From positions 3,125,189 to 3,189,188 of the forward strand of contig NC_031475.1 of assembly GCF_000006565.2 (NCBI RefSeq): a DNA stretch of 64,000 nucleotides. The letters run 5' to 3'. Below, one piece after another: positions 12,494 through 23,941 of this stretch. The DNA comes from Toxoplasma gondii ME49. Taxonomy: Eukaryota > Apicomplexa > Conoidasida > Eucoccidiorida > Sarcocystidae. Made by a program: the position numbers and the translations under genes. Numbering within the stretch: position 1 is the stretch's first letter; each line of letters starts with the position of its first letter. Below the pieces are notes generated by a model that did no database searches, was not told the origin of the DNA, and worked only from the letters and a program-made list of their open reading frames with translations.

Positions 12494-13564
12494 ATGGCCA
12501 ACCGTTTTGAGAACCACAAGGCGACGGCTCTCGGGGTCCGTCTGCTGCTCGCCTGTTCACTTTTCGCCGTTCTCAGCGATTTTGCAGTGGCTCAAAGTAA
12601 ACCTTTTGTTCTCCAGAAGATTCCGAGGCTTCCCACTGCCGCGGCTCCCGACACGGACGGCGTTACCCCTCTCGATTCTCGACAAGATACACTCGAAAAG
12701 GCTGCAAGCGACTTCGCACAGGCATCAGAGAAGAATCATCAGGAGTCTACTGCCATCCACCCCCGTCCCTCCCTGTCTCCCCCGCCTTCTCACGATGAAG
12801 CCCTGCCGTCAGCTGCTGTTGTCTCTCTCGACTTTGAGGCAAGACGCGACAGCGAAAAAGCACACAAGACGCGCAGGAGATCGAAACGTGGAAGCGACGA
12901 AGGCCACTCGTTGAAGCCGGGAGCAGCCCAAGACGACTCCGACGACGGCGAGAAGACACACACAGAAAGCCGCGAAAAAGAAGAACGCCAAGATGCTGAG
13001 AAAGGGCGCGAGACCAGCAGTGGGGAAATACCAACCGTAATTAAAAAACAAGCGGGGACAAGCGAGGTAGCAGGAGTTGGGAGCCGTACAGAAGACCGCA
13101 GCCTGCGATTGCATAGAGACTCCGATCGCGGTCGCGCCAGGCAAAGAGGAGAGAGGGAGGAGACAAAGAGTGCGGGAGAAGGTGAGAGGGAGGAAACGAA
13201 TGCGAAAGAACTTGAGAGGGAGGAAACGAATGCAAGAGAACTTGAGATGGAGGAAACGAATGCGAAAGAAGGTGAGCGGGAGGAAACGAATGCGAGAGAA
13301 GGTGAGAGGGAGACAAAGAGTGCGGGAGCAGATCGCAGAGAAAGGGACGAGGAGAAGTTCTGGCGAGACGAAGCGCAGATCTCAAAAAATCTCTGGCGCA
13401 ACGGCAGAGGCCCGAGCAGCGAGAAGCGAACTCACTTGTGGTTCGAGGAGGACGTCGGTATCTTTCGAAAAACGGATCGGATCAGGTCTCGTGACGGCCC
13501 CGGCATCTTCGGGAAACTCAACGCAGCTCTCAGAGGCGACCGCTGGCTTCGTCGGACACTGTAA
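12494..13564 (+). CDS. Secreted protein with signal peptide and charged repeats
   Basis: A 356-aa open frame starting at ATG 12494. The frame is open further upstream but offers no better ATG, and this start places a signal peptide at the N-terminus: hydrophobic residues LLLACSLFAVLSDFAVA near positions 18-34, followed by a likely cleavage site (AVAQS). The mature part is highly charged and probably disordered. It contains REETNAKEL/REETNAKEG units from 30-bp DNA repeats at 13151-13333, then a basic tail (LWFEEDVGIF, RRTL). No enzymatic domain is visible. Such proteins in coccidia are usually dense granule or rhoptry cargo; that is inference. The TAA sits inside CTGTAAGAG, which also reads as a 5' splice site (GTAAGA), so a further exon is possible. 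Confidence 0.65.
   Translation: MANRFENHKATALGVRLLLACSLFAVLSDFAVAQSKPFVLQKIPRLPTAAAPDTDGVTPLDSRQDTLEKAASDFAQASEKNHQESTAIHPRPSLSPPPSHDEALPSAAVVSLDFEARRDSEKAHKTRRRSKRGSDEGHSLKPGAAQDDSDDGEKTHTESREKEERQDAEKGRETSSGEIPTVIKKQAGTSEVAGVGSRTEDRSLRLHRDSDRGRARQRGEREETKSAGEGEREETNAKELEREETNARELEMEETNAKEGEREETNAREGERETKSAGADRRERDEEKFWRDEAQISKNLWRNGRGPSSEKRTHLWFEEDVGIFRKTDRIRSRDGPGIFGKLNAALRGDRWLRRTL
13151..13333 (+). repeat. 30-bp tandem repeat inside the secreted-protein gene
   Basis: About six imperfect head-to-tail units with the core GAGAGGGAGGAAACGAATGC. One 33-bp unit at 13151 is followed by four 30-bp units from 13184 and a variant unit to 13333. The period is a multiple of three, so copy-number change would keep the frame. 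Units encode ten-residue Glu/Arg-rich repeats. Confidence 0.85.
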
Positions 13565-14600
13565 GAGAAAGAGTTTGAAGGAAGAAGAGTCGCAGGCTGC
13601 GGGGACTGCAGCCGAGAAGCCGCGAAGTTGGGGAGCTGCTTAGAGAGAGGAAGCAGCAAATGGCTTCAGCAATAGGTGCTCATCTGGTGCTCGGTTTCCA
13701 TGAGAAAGCGACATCTGAATCCAGTGGGCAGAAGATACTTGCCCCCTTCCGCTTTGCGAATGCCACGGGCACAGACTCCTCACCGTGTATCCCGCACCAC
13801 CAATCATTAGCGAGTCCTACCACAGTGGATATCTAGATATCTACAGACCATTTCCCTGAATCCCCTTTGCCGTTATTGCAAGGAGTCAGAACATCTAAGG
13901 ATTCCCCGCAGAAGCCCATTGGGGAAGCGACTAACAAAGTGAATGGCATGACCTTCGTACACCTCTTCCTTTGGCACCTGTCTTTCCGGTTGACACTGGT
14001 CACAACAGACGTCGTGACCGCGATGAGTGTGCAGATCTCTGCTGATACGGACTAGAAAATCGATGAGAAGAGGACTACCGAAGAAGAAATCCTCGCAATC
14101 AAAGGCAGTTGTCAGAAGACGAGCGCAGCCAAGAGAAAGACGTACATATCAAGAAGCAAAAGCCTGGAGTGGACCTCGTTTCTGCAGAGAAGCGGGTGCC
14201 ACGGTGAAGACGAGGAAAGGTCAACACATATGGCGGTTCCTAGATGAGAGAAGGTTGCAGTGGCGTAAACGGTGGGAACGCGCTGCGGTGCGCAGACACT
14301 CGACGAGCCAGCATGAGAGAACTCACGCTCGACCACAGCCGACATTCTCTTAAAAAGAAAGCAACGGCAACCGTCAAGAGTCTTGGCATGGTCTCGCGTA
14401 AAAGATCTGTCCATGAAGATATGTATTAGTATACGTGTATGCAAGTGAAGAGGCCTATGAAGATCTGAGGTGGTGGCATTGATTGACGCTCGGACAGCAA
14501 AGCTGGAGAAGGAACGGCACGTAGTTCTTCAATTTCTGGTCCGTTTTCGGGTGTTGTCTGTTGACTGGCGTTCTGCAGAGCAAAGAGATCCGAGTTCGGT
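13565..14600. other. Intergenic stretch
   Basis: About 1 kb between two + strand genes. Only short open frames without start context or splice sites are present. It presumably holds the 3' UTR of the secreted protein gene and the promoter of the gene at 14601. Confidence 0.55.
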
Positions 14601-17600
14601 ATGTCCTTGAACGCGTTCATCGGCATTCTTGGGATAATGATGATGGCGCTGGCGTTGAAGAGCCAGTATGACGCCCACCGACTTCTCATTGGTAAGTTGC
14701 GGAACTTTCAAACGAACGCCTTCACACACAGAGAATCAACAAACGGCAAGGGAATGAGTGTAGAGGGTTCCGACAAGGTCTTGCATAACGTACCTTTGCA
14801 TTTTCTTTGTTGTACACTGTGCTGAGAGGAGTGTACCCAGAGAGCCTTTGCCTCGCCGCAGCGGCTCTGCCCCTCTGGATCCTTAAGAAATTAGTGCACT
14901 TGGCATCACCTTCCCTCTGTATGTATAAAGATATATATATATCTACATCTGTATGTATGCATGCATGTGATTATGAATGAATGTGTACTTGTCTGTGTGT
15001 ATGTATATGTGAATTGTTGCTCGTGGTAGAAATTTGAAGCCTTCCTAACGTAGAACACAGGGGAGAGACCGGTTGTCCCGCCTTGCGAGAACGAGGTAGA
15101 AGGAGCGCTAGCGGCGAATAAATGCTTAAACTTCGAGGATGTCCGTGCTGTGGAATATCGAACCCCCTCTTCCCGTGTACAAGCCTGTGGACTTATCCTG
15201 GATTCCACCTGTCGTTTTTTGCAAGCAAACGTGCCTCCCTTTCAAGTTTCAATGCTGGCAGATGCAATGCGCTTGCCATCTGTGTCGAAGTGCGAGAGGC
15301 TGCGGCATTCGATTTTTCCACAGAGTGGCGTTTTGGGCTGATGCTTTCTACGTCCGGAGTGTGTGGATGCTACGCGACCCTTCTGTAGTTTAACCGCTAG
15401 CCAGCTGAAGGCGTTTGCCTTCGTTATCCTACTGGAGCGTTTGGAACCGCTTCGGACGCATCTCGTGCACTTGTTAGCGCTCAACATCTCGTTAGAGAAC
15501 TCGCAGTGGAATTGAGGAAGTGTGAGCGTATATTCTTCTGTCTCAGAGGTTAAGCCTTCCAGTACGATGGCGCGTGTTCTTTCCCTGCACATTTTCCCCG
15601 TACTGTTCAAGGTGAAAGACAGCGGAAAAGCGTCAAACATGCAAGATTGAGGTCCCATGAAGTATACCTGAAAGTCTGTTTCGCGGATGCAGCACATCGC
15701 AGATTCCTTTTTCCAGTGGTGAAACTCCCTGGATGCCTCTTGCCTCATGTTCGTCTCGTCCACGCGTGGTCTGCATGTAAACCAGCAGTCCATCTAGTCA
15801 CGAAGCTCCCATTCAACCCCAAAAGCGCACCCCACGTACTCCTGCCTTCCTTGGCTATGTAGGTCTTCAAGGAGAAAACAGTTTCTAAGTCCTCCAGGTA
15901 TTTCCTCCCTGCTCTCCCCGACCGCTGTTCAAGTTCGTTTCTCTCTGTTCCCTGTGCAGCGTCTTCCAAGCAGCTGAAGAGAGCCTTGGATCTCAGCGAG
16001 AGTATGAAGTTGCTAGAGTCTGGACAAGTTTCTGAGACAGCCTCTGTGGCCGACGAAGCCCCAGTGGGTGTGAACAGCTTGCTCACCCCGCAAGCGACTC
16101 CTGACGCGCGCTGGAGTAACTTTCGGAGGCGTTTCCTCGCCCCGCTGCTCATCGGGAGGAAGCATGCACGCACTCCGTCAGCTCCCATTGAACGTGTCGG
16201 AGAGCTGGACGCAGTGGACCCCCCAGTCCATTCTGCAGTCAGGCCAACAAGGCCCCCAGAAGTCGACAAGCAAAGCACTCCCCGCGAGGAGGAACCGGAC
16301 AACTGGAGTTTCTTCCCGGATGAAGTCGAAGATGTCCTCGACGTCGGCTATTCAAGACGGAGCCTCGAGAACCGCGGAGGCATCGAGCAAACGTCCAAAG
16401 CACGGGCGCGGTGGGCAAGAGCCAAAGCAGCTGCGGCGGCTGGTGCGGCCTTCCGTAGCCAGCTTTCAGAGGAGGGTGGACTTCAGAGAACAAGTGCGGC
16501 TGTAAGTTAAGAAAACCACAGAGGATTCAAGTGAGTGAGGGCGTGCTTTGAGGATCACTGCTGTGCGAGAATACGTCTCAACAGAGAAAAACCGGAATCG
16601 AGAAATGTGTTTCGGGGAGTGTCACCCCGCCGAGGGAGAACAATCTGAAAGCGTTCTGAGGATCTAGAGGACGTGCATAGAGGCTTCATGCTTCATAACC
16701 GTGGGGTAGATGGGGCTTTGGGAGCAATGAGGCCAACGGAACACAGTGTGTCCATATAACAGAGATAATCAGGGCACAATCGAGGAACTACCTTCCCGGT
16801 GCTTGTCTAAAAATGCCTGTTTTTCAAACATTCTCTAGATACCCCTATACTTAGTGCGTTTATCATGACACCAGGAAGAGCATACCGACATTAAGAGGTT
16901 TCCCTAGAGGGGGAAAAGCAGGCTTGGCTTGTCACAGCTTGCATACAGACGTTGTTATGTGGTTTTAAGGAAACCTCAGAGCAGTGTGGGCGGGGCAGCA
17001 GTGTCGGCTGGAACTGGGAACCAAGTGGAGCAGAATTTCGGAATTTTACGCATCCATTCTCCTTTCTTGGTGGATTCCGTGCATCAGACGCGAGAGTGCG
17101 GCAGTGACAAGAATTAGAAAGAGCTAAATCGAATCGGACGTGATAGAGTTAAGCTCTTCTGTGTTTCCTGTGTCTTGACAGTCTGAATGGGTGAGTGCTC
17201 CTTTTGAAGGCTCATCGGAAAGGTTTTATGAATCCGATCGATGAGCTGTGGAGTCGGACTTCGAGTGCAGCCCGTCGCCTCTGTTTTGCTATGTGGGAGT
17301 GCAGCACCTTGCAATCTCCGGTCTCTCGCGCTTCTCAGCTGGTAGGGCCGCTCAGTTCGAACTCAGCTCAGAAGAGTAACACTGGCACTTCCAGCGGAGA
17401 TTGACTCGGAGCAAAAAGTGCCGTCGTCTCTGTGGAACCGCGATCTGCTTCCTTCGGTAATAGGTGGTAGTTCCACGCATGTGAAAGACTCACGAATTTC
17501 TCTCTTCCTGCAGGCTAATCGATTAGCCAAAGGCCTTTTCACAGTTACTGATTTGCCCAGCTGGTGCAGTGACGATCTTGGCGTTCCTTGTGTTTTCCGA

Positions 17601-19061
17601 TCAACAGTGGAAGGTAAGACAGCGAAAGCGTTTCTTCAACTGCCTCAGTGTCGGAGTCGCGTGCAGCGCAAGTGGCGCATCTAGAAAATGAAAAAAAAGT
17701 TTATGGGCATCTTCGTCGGAATGACTGTTTGGGAAGCACACACACAGACAAAATAAATCGCGGTAACGAGAAAGCAAGGCATGTTCGAGTTTCAGAGAGG
17801 CTGTCAATCGTAGAAAGAGAGCCCCTGACACCCAGAAGTGGTAAGCAGAATTACGCTGCAAGAGTCACGCGAGTGGGTCCGAACGGGAGGACCCCACCGA
17901 TTTTGAAAGTAAATTTCTAATTTTCTGACAATGGTATTAGTGCTATCTCATCTTGAGCCCTTGTCGCGCAGTTGCGCGTTCCTTGTCACCCTCCTGTGGA
18001 AAACATCGGTGCGAATGATCTAGTGAGGGTCTATTTACACTTTCTCTCATAATCAAATTTCAACTCTGTTCTTGTCGGAGCCCTTGGGGGGGCAGGCTTG
18101 TTCACATACGCTTTGATCACGAGAAAGCTCGTAACTCTACTTGATGACACCCAAAAACTGTCTTTGGCTCGTCTCCTAGCTGCGTTTTTTATCTGGGATC
18201 CCAGCGACAGTCGTTCCAGACCTTGAAATGGAGACTGCATTCATGTCCATTTCACGGGAGACCTAAACGCACATGTTTGATCGGCATGTAGGCGCAAAGG
18301 AACTTAAATCAGCATAGGCAGTGAAAAGCTCGTGTGTATTTCCCACGTTGTCGCCGCCTCGAATCAATTTGGTCTTCTCACACTTGTTTGCAAGATCCTC
18401 GTCCGATGTGCTGCCTCAGAAAAACCCGCAACCAGTAAGGAGTTCAGAACTTTGGGAGAGTGTTTCGACAGTTACAGACTGATACAGACGGCTGCCGGGG
18501 GCCATCCTCTTTGAGGCACGGTTATTCTTAAGCTTTTTCTGAGGAGTATGGTCTACGAGGTAGACTCCCAGTCTACATCTTGAAGGTCTTTGTTCACCGT
18601 ATCCCAGTTCTACACAAATGTCTCGTTTGTGTGAATAGAAGGGTTCGAGTCTCTGTGTGCGTTTCGCCGTGACAGAATGGTGGCTGCCTTGAGTCATCAT
18701 CTGGTGCCTATACTCTTGTGAGAGACAAATGCGTAAGAGATATTCGAAAGCAAAAAGGACTTGGCTGATGAACATGCTAGGTCTCTGAGGGACAAGGTAT
18801 ATTCTTTTCTCAGCTCTTGCATGCGCCGGAGTTCGACGACTTAGCAGAAATGGCCACCGGAAATCGCGTACATCTCGTTTGTCTGGTATAAAGGAGACGC
18901 AACTGTCTTTTGCAATATGGTTTTTCGCAGGCCACCCCGCGTACCTCTCGCAAGAAACTCGTAGGTGGACAGACTATGCAGTCGTGTGGAGTTACGCCGA
19001 TGGTTCCGCCGACACCGCTTTCACAATAGTGATAATATCTGCAGATCTGAACCGTTTCTGA
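14601..19061 (+). CDS. Four-exon membrane-anchored protein of unknown function
   Basis: Predicted exons are 14601-14691, 15960-16501, 17514-17613 and 18931-19061. Phases agree at every junction (1, 0, 1) and give 287 residues ending NRF-TGA. Residues 3-19 form a hydrophobic N-terminal segment (FIGILGIMMMALAL), a signal anchor or mitochondrial-inner-membrane type span. The middle is low complexity and Ala/Arg-rich. The C-terminal 80 residues look folded (SWCSDDLGVP, RRWTDYAVVWSYADGSA). Exon 2 would stop at TAA 16508-16510, but that stop lies in a perfect GTAAGT donor followed by in-phase exons. One N-terminal span plus a late LGxP motif and beta-rich end vaguely recalls Coa1/Tim21-type mitochondrial proteins; this is a weak guess. 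A 9-nt microexon at 17182-17190 could be included without changing phase. Confidence 0.5.
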
Positions 19062-22000
19062 GACAGAAATGCCCGAGAAAAGCTTGCTTTCTTATCGTAC
19101 TCGCTGTGCGTTGTATGGTGAAAAGAAGAGTACATGACTGTAGACAGTTTTTTTGTGTTGCCGAGAATCTACGGCGAGGCTGCATGTTCTCGAACCCTGT
19201 TTTGGGATGCCGCGTACAGGCGATCGGGGGAGTAAGCCGGCAAAGGCGCGATGATTCTGTAGTTTCGCGAAGGCTGGACTAGCATCAGAGTAGTTTCTCA
19301 GTAGCACTTGCCTTTCGGTAGAAACGCTTCCTCACGAAATGCACCACCGACCTGGTGTACCCATGCGCTATCTGGCGGAAAAAGATCACGGTCGCATAGA
19401 AGTTTTCTGATTCTCTCGGTTGAAACGAAGAGACTTGTTTAAAGATGGTGGAGCAGTTCTCGCATTTGGAATGCAGCTTGCAAGTGTGGCCTGGCTATGT
19501 CCCCCGCTTGTGGATGTCACAGGGCTGGAGCACAGATACAAGGGACACCTTGGACAAAACCACGAGAAAATTTCTGCTCACACACTAGGACAGACTAATA
19601 CAAAAGAGCTACTATGTCCTCCGATGAGAGGAGGGTGCAGCATTTTTGAGAAGGGAAATCATACTGAATGCGGGATATGGAGATTTCTCTCCACTTTGTG
19701 TCTGTGACACCTTGTTTCTACTTCGTCTGTGTTGACAATCCGGAAATCTTCACCACCATCGTGGTGCCACGCTCTCACGAGAGCTTGGGGTGTAAACGCT
19801 TGGCATTAATGTCCGTAGCTGGTAAGCCATCCTATACAGCCGCTGTGACGAGTTTCTACCAGAGGCCGAGTTTGGAGCTGAACTTCCAGAAGGCCGTTTA
19901 GCAGCAGGTATACGATGAACGCCACAACGGGTGTATGACGTTTGAAACGATTAGTCTGTCTGTCATCTTTGCCGCGTAATTCGAAAGACGTGTGCCCATG
20001 TGCTTTTCCATGTCTGATAGACTGTAAGCGCGGCGACTCAACCGGTTTGTCGAGTAGACGCCAAAAATCCACGTAGACTGTTTCGCATGCTGTGTCAGTG
20101 GGTGGATCATGTCCCCGTTAGCCCACTTTCCCGAGCTGCCCTCAACTAGCAACTCAGTTAGTTCTTCGCCCTCGAGTATCCGGAGTGCTGGAAATATTTC
20201 GAATAAAAACGAGTAACTCACGAGCCTCTTGCTGGGCACCCTTTGGATACACTCAGCCTTTCCTGCGGGTTTGCGTTTCTGTTGGTAAGTTGGCGGTCGT
20301 CGCTTCGAGTCTCGCCTATTTGGTACGGGCACGAATTCACTTGGAACCTGTTTTTGCAGAATATTTTGGAGAACAGCCTGCAGCGTAGAGGCGACTTCGC
20401 ATCTGCTACGGCACAAGTCAGCGAGTTGCAGAGAGGGAATAACCGCCGGTGGCGAAAATCCTAACAGAAGTAGGAAACAGTCCGTCTGTTGGTTGCTTGT
20501 CTCTCTGTGGTTTCCTTTATCTCCAGTAGTAAGTCTCACCAAACAGAAACAGGGCGACGGACTGTGCTCCTTGTTCATTTCCAAGACTTCGCAGCGACGT
20601 ACATGATGAAAGAGGATCAATAGAGCAAAAACATGTGGAAGTCTGATCCACACTGGGCGGGGTTGAACTGAGATCCGTTACAAGCATCGGGAAGCCGTCA
20701 AAAAGCGGTAACACATATGTCGACTATACTGTCGAGACTCAGAAGCGTGGCATTTAATTAGGACACATTCTTGGCACGGCTGACGGTTCATGCATTTCTT
20801 TCGAGTTTGTTTCCTCTTGACTGTGTCTGTAAGTGGCGTAGAACTCCCGTTGCAAAGTTACATCGAGTAAGAACCGGTGGTTAGGCTATATCGTGGAGAC
20901 TCGGAGTCTGCGGTTCAGAACTGTAAAACAAAAATTAATTATTCAATTCTGGATCGCGGATCAGTTTTTGTAGAAAGACAGTGAAAGTGGCCAACCGGAA
21001 AAGATGCCTCAGCGTGCGACACATGGCACGCTGCGACACTTTGCAATGCTAAGGTTTCACGTACGGTCAACAAGGTGAACGTTCTGGGTGGTGTGGTCTT
21101 GGAGAGCTAGAGCTCTCTCAGCGCCTTGCTTCTCCGGCAGTACATGAGCACATAGAACTGTGTAGGATGCCCTGTTTCTCGGCTCAACAGTACGGCAGTC
21201 GCAGTCCCTGTTAAGCTCCCACGGTAAAAATCCGAATTCCTGGAGAGCGGCACTGGAATTCCCTACCCGTGAGATCACCGGCGAGAGAAAAGTTCTTTTG
21301 ACCTTCGAGATTGAGGGCGCTTGCGTAGTATCGTGGTTAACGAAGTGCCCCCCCCCCTTCTGCTTATGCACTTGAGTTCTCTAGAGACACACATGGCAAC
21401 CATCCAGGAACAAGCATGGTGATGTTCTGCTTCTCGTGTGATCTCAGGAGAGGCCATTCTCAGCTTCATGCACTTTGGAATGGAACATTATCTGAGAATG
21501 GGACCTTGGCCGAACTCTTTGCCTCTATCCTCTCCCCTAACGCGACTGGCGGAGCTGAAGGACTAAATATGACCAATGCGTCTAGTGGAGTCTGAAGCTA
21601 GTTACTTGAAGTTTAAAATGCAGAAGCTTCTGTTTCGAATTTCTGAGTAACAGTGCTGAAGAATTTCGATGAGAATCTTCGCTCGTGGATCGATGCACTA
21701 ACGTTAAACCTTACCTAACTTTCATTTTCATAAGTTCATGTGAAAAGTTTGCAACAAGCAAGCTGTGACCAAACAAAGAATAAGTATTGTGTGCAAACAA
21801 AAAACACCGTTTCAACCCGCTTCGCAGGCACCTAAGTGGGTTCCGGTGAGTGTTCTCTACTGAAAATGCACATTGGGGATTCTTGCTCGGTCTCAGGGGC
21901 GTACTCGTCGATCGTCCCCCCTTCGCGTGTTTAAAAACGTGTCAAGTTTTCACTTGAAATTCTCGAGGAAGATGACTTTCCGACGTCTGGTTCGTACTTA

Positions 22001-22424
22001 TTAAACTTTCCCGAAAAGTTGGACGGCGTATCAAGGTCCTCTACTATATGGAGTCGGAAACGCATTAGTCTGCGGTGATTCGAAGGGTTCCACCAGCGAA
22101 GAATTGGGCTAGGACCTCGTAGTCCACAAACGACTTGACTTTCCCAGTTGCTACGCTCGAGTCGAGAACTGGGTCGCCTATGAAAAGTGCCAGCCGGTTC
22201 TGACACGTTGTTGTGCAGCTACAAGCGAAAGCGAATGTGCACCGCGGGAAACGGCCCTCCTCATTTAAGAAACCATGACACAGGCAACTAACGTCATCTC
22301 AAGAAGCTCAGAGACCATTGCTTCTGTGCAGGGAAAGAGCAGAGACACTGCAGTTAGGGCCCCATCGGACTGCTTAAGTCAGGTGAAAGTGTTGGATTTC
22401 AATACTCTACCGGTCTTCACGTTT

Positions 22425-22560
22425 GTCTGGAAGCTGTAGCCATTAACTCTGCTAGTTTGGTATCAGCATAGAACCAATCTGGTAGTAAGGTATAAGATAG
22501 GAGCTAATCTACCACATAAGGTGTATGTTGCTACCGGTGGTTTGCTAGTGTTTGTGTCAT
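22425..22560 (-). pseudogene. Nuclear insertion of mitochondrial cob 3' end (NUMT)
   Basis: Read on the minus strand, part of this segment translates as ATYTLCGRLAPILYLTTRLV, ending at a TGA. It closely matches the C-terminus of coccidian mitochondrial cytochrome b as I remember it (Q-ATYILYGRLATILYLTTGL). Composition is AT-rich against the surrounding nuclear DNA. Upstream the frame is not kept, so the copy is decayed and cannot be expressed as cytochrome b. Edges are approximate. Confidence 0.8.
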
Positions 22561-23782
22561 CAGCATGTCTATGAAATATCAATAACGATGAAACTTGTTT
22601 GATATTGCAGGCAACCATGAACCGTGGCAATCACGCTTCCTGTCGACGCACTTGAGAGGAGCAGAAAGGCGCAGCAGCAATAATATAAATTTAATTGGAC
22701 CGCAAAAGAGCAATGTGGAAGGAACGTACAAACTCGAGCCGCTCTTTCCGGTGAACGCGGTTATGCGAGGGCGTGGTCTGCCCCTGTGAGAGTTTCAGTG
22801 TTCAAGGCAAGCACTGGACTGGATGCCCAGGAAACTCTGTTCCCATCATCAAGAACTGCAATATACGTCACCACCACCAATTAAGTAACAGCTGAAGCTA
22901 GGCATTGTGACACACCTTTTAAAATGACATTGCCAAGCCTTGCTTCCTTCGGTAAGAATCGTAGTTCAAGATGCTATGCATGAAATACCAATGAAGTAAC
23001 AACTGAAGTCAGATTTTGCGGGGGACACTATTTGTAACGAAACTGGGGTCACGGAGAAATGCCCACGGAACGCGGAGTCGCCAGAAACACTAAATCTACC
23101 GTAACATCCCCTTTCTGCGGACTTGAGCGAGAGATTTCCTGACGCTTAAAAGGGATTGGACACGCACGTGTTGTGGCACGTCAGACGTGTACTCGCAGAT
23201 GCCGGGTGTTCTGCGTGTCCGTCACCGGCTTGTGCGTGGCTCGAGTCATCTGACGAAAGGTCAGAACAAGGGTTTTCACCGTCTGAAATGTATATGCGAC
23301 TTGAGTTTTGCCAATGAGGACGCGTCAAATGGTCAAATAAAACGTGCGTTCGAAGGTAACGGCGCACGGCTGCTAGAATCGCACTCTCGAGCAAACGAAA
23401 ATAGGACACCACGAAGCTGTAAAACGGGAACCCAGGCGAAGCAAGTGCCTGTACGGGGTCGCTGTTTCCGGGCACGCCCCAGACGCCCTCGTTTTCACGT
23501 ACAGGAAAGCGCTCGGAAGAAAGAGCCTCCAGGAAAAAACAGAACCATGACAACGAGTTTAAACGGAAGGTATGATCCGTCGATGACTTGTGGAACTACC
23601 TTTTTCTGGGGCGTATAATACAGTGCGAATTCAACTGCGGCTTTAGAAGACCTCGACGGTCCTGTTTACCGGATCCAAGAGCTCGTGTGTTAGAAGACCA
23701 TTCTTGGTGGTGGCTATTGGTGAAATAGAACAGAGGCATGCAGTACCACCGGAGTCACCACTGAAGACCGACTCGCGGTTGT

Positions 23783-23941
23783 TAAACGCCAGTTACACAA
23801 TCCTCGAGTCATCTGAACTAAAATATACATGAGTACGAAAGGAGCTGTTTTAGCATGCAACGTCCTAAACTCCCAGCATGCCGCTACTTCGCTAACTAGA
23901 TGTTGAGCGCTAGCAAATGCACAAGATGCTTCAGAAGTACA
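23783..23941 (-). pseudogene. Nuclear insertion of mitochondrial cob 5' part (NUMT)
   Basis: The minus-strand translation includes SEASCAFASAQHLVSEVAA and WEFRTLHAKTA, then TRGLCNW. This matches the apicomplexan cytochrome b region containing heme-ligand helix B (SEASCAFASVQHLVREVAAGWEFRMLHAT...RGLYNW). The open frame continues artificially into nuclear sequence on both sides. Several substitutions at conserved positions show that the copy is no longer under selection. It has the same orientation as the cob 3' fragment 1.3 kb away. Confidence 0.88.

Noticed and set aside
19898..20653. 251-codon minus-strand open frame with a hydrophobic N-terminus
   Set aside because: The frame opens with GTG, the first ATG falls after the hydrophobic stretch, no domain is visible and possible splice sites do not give a coherent model.
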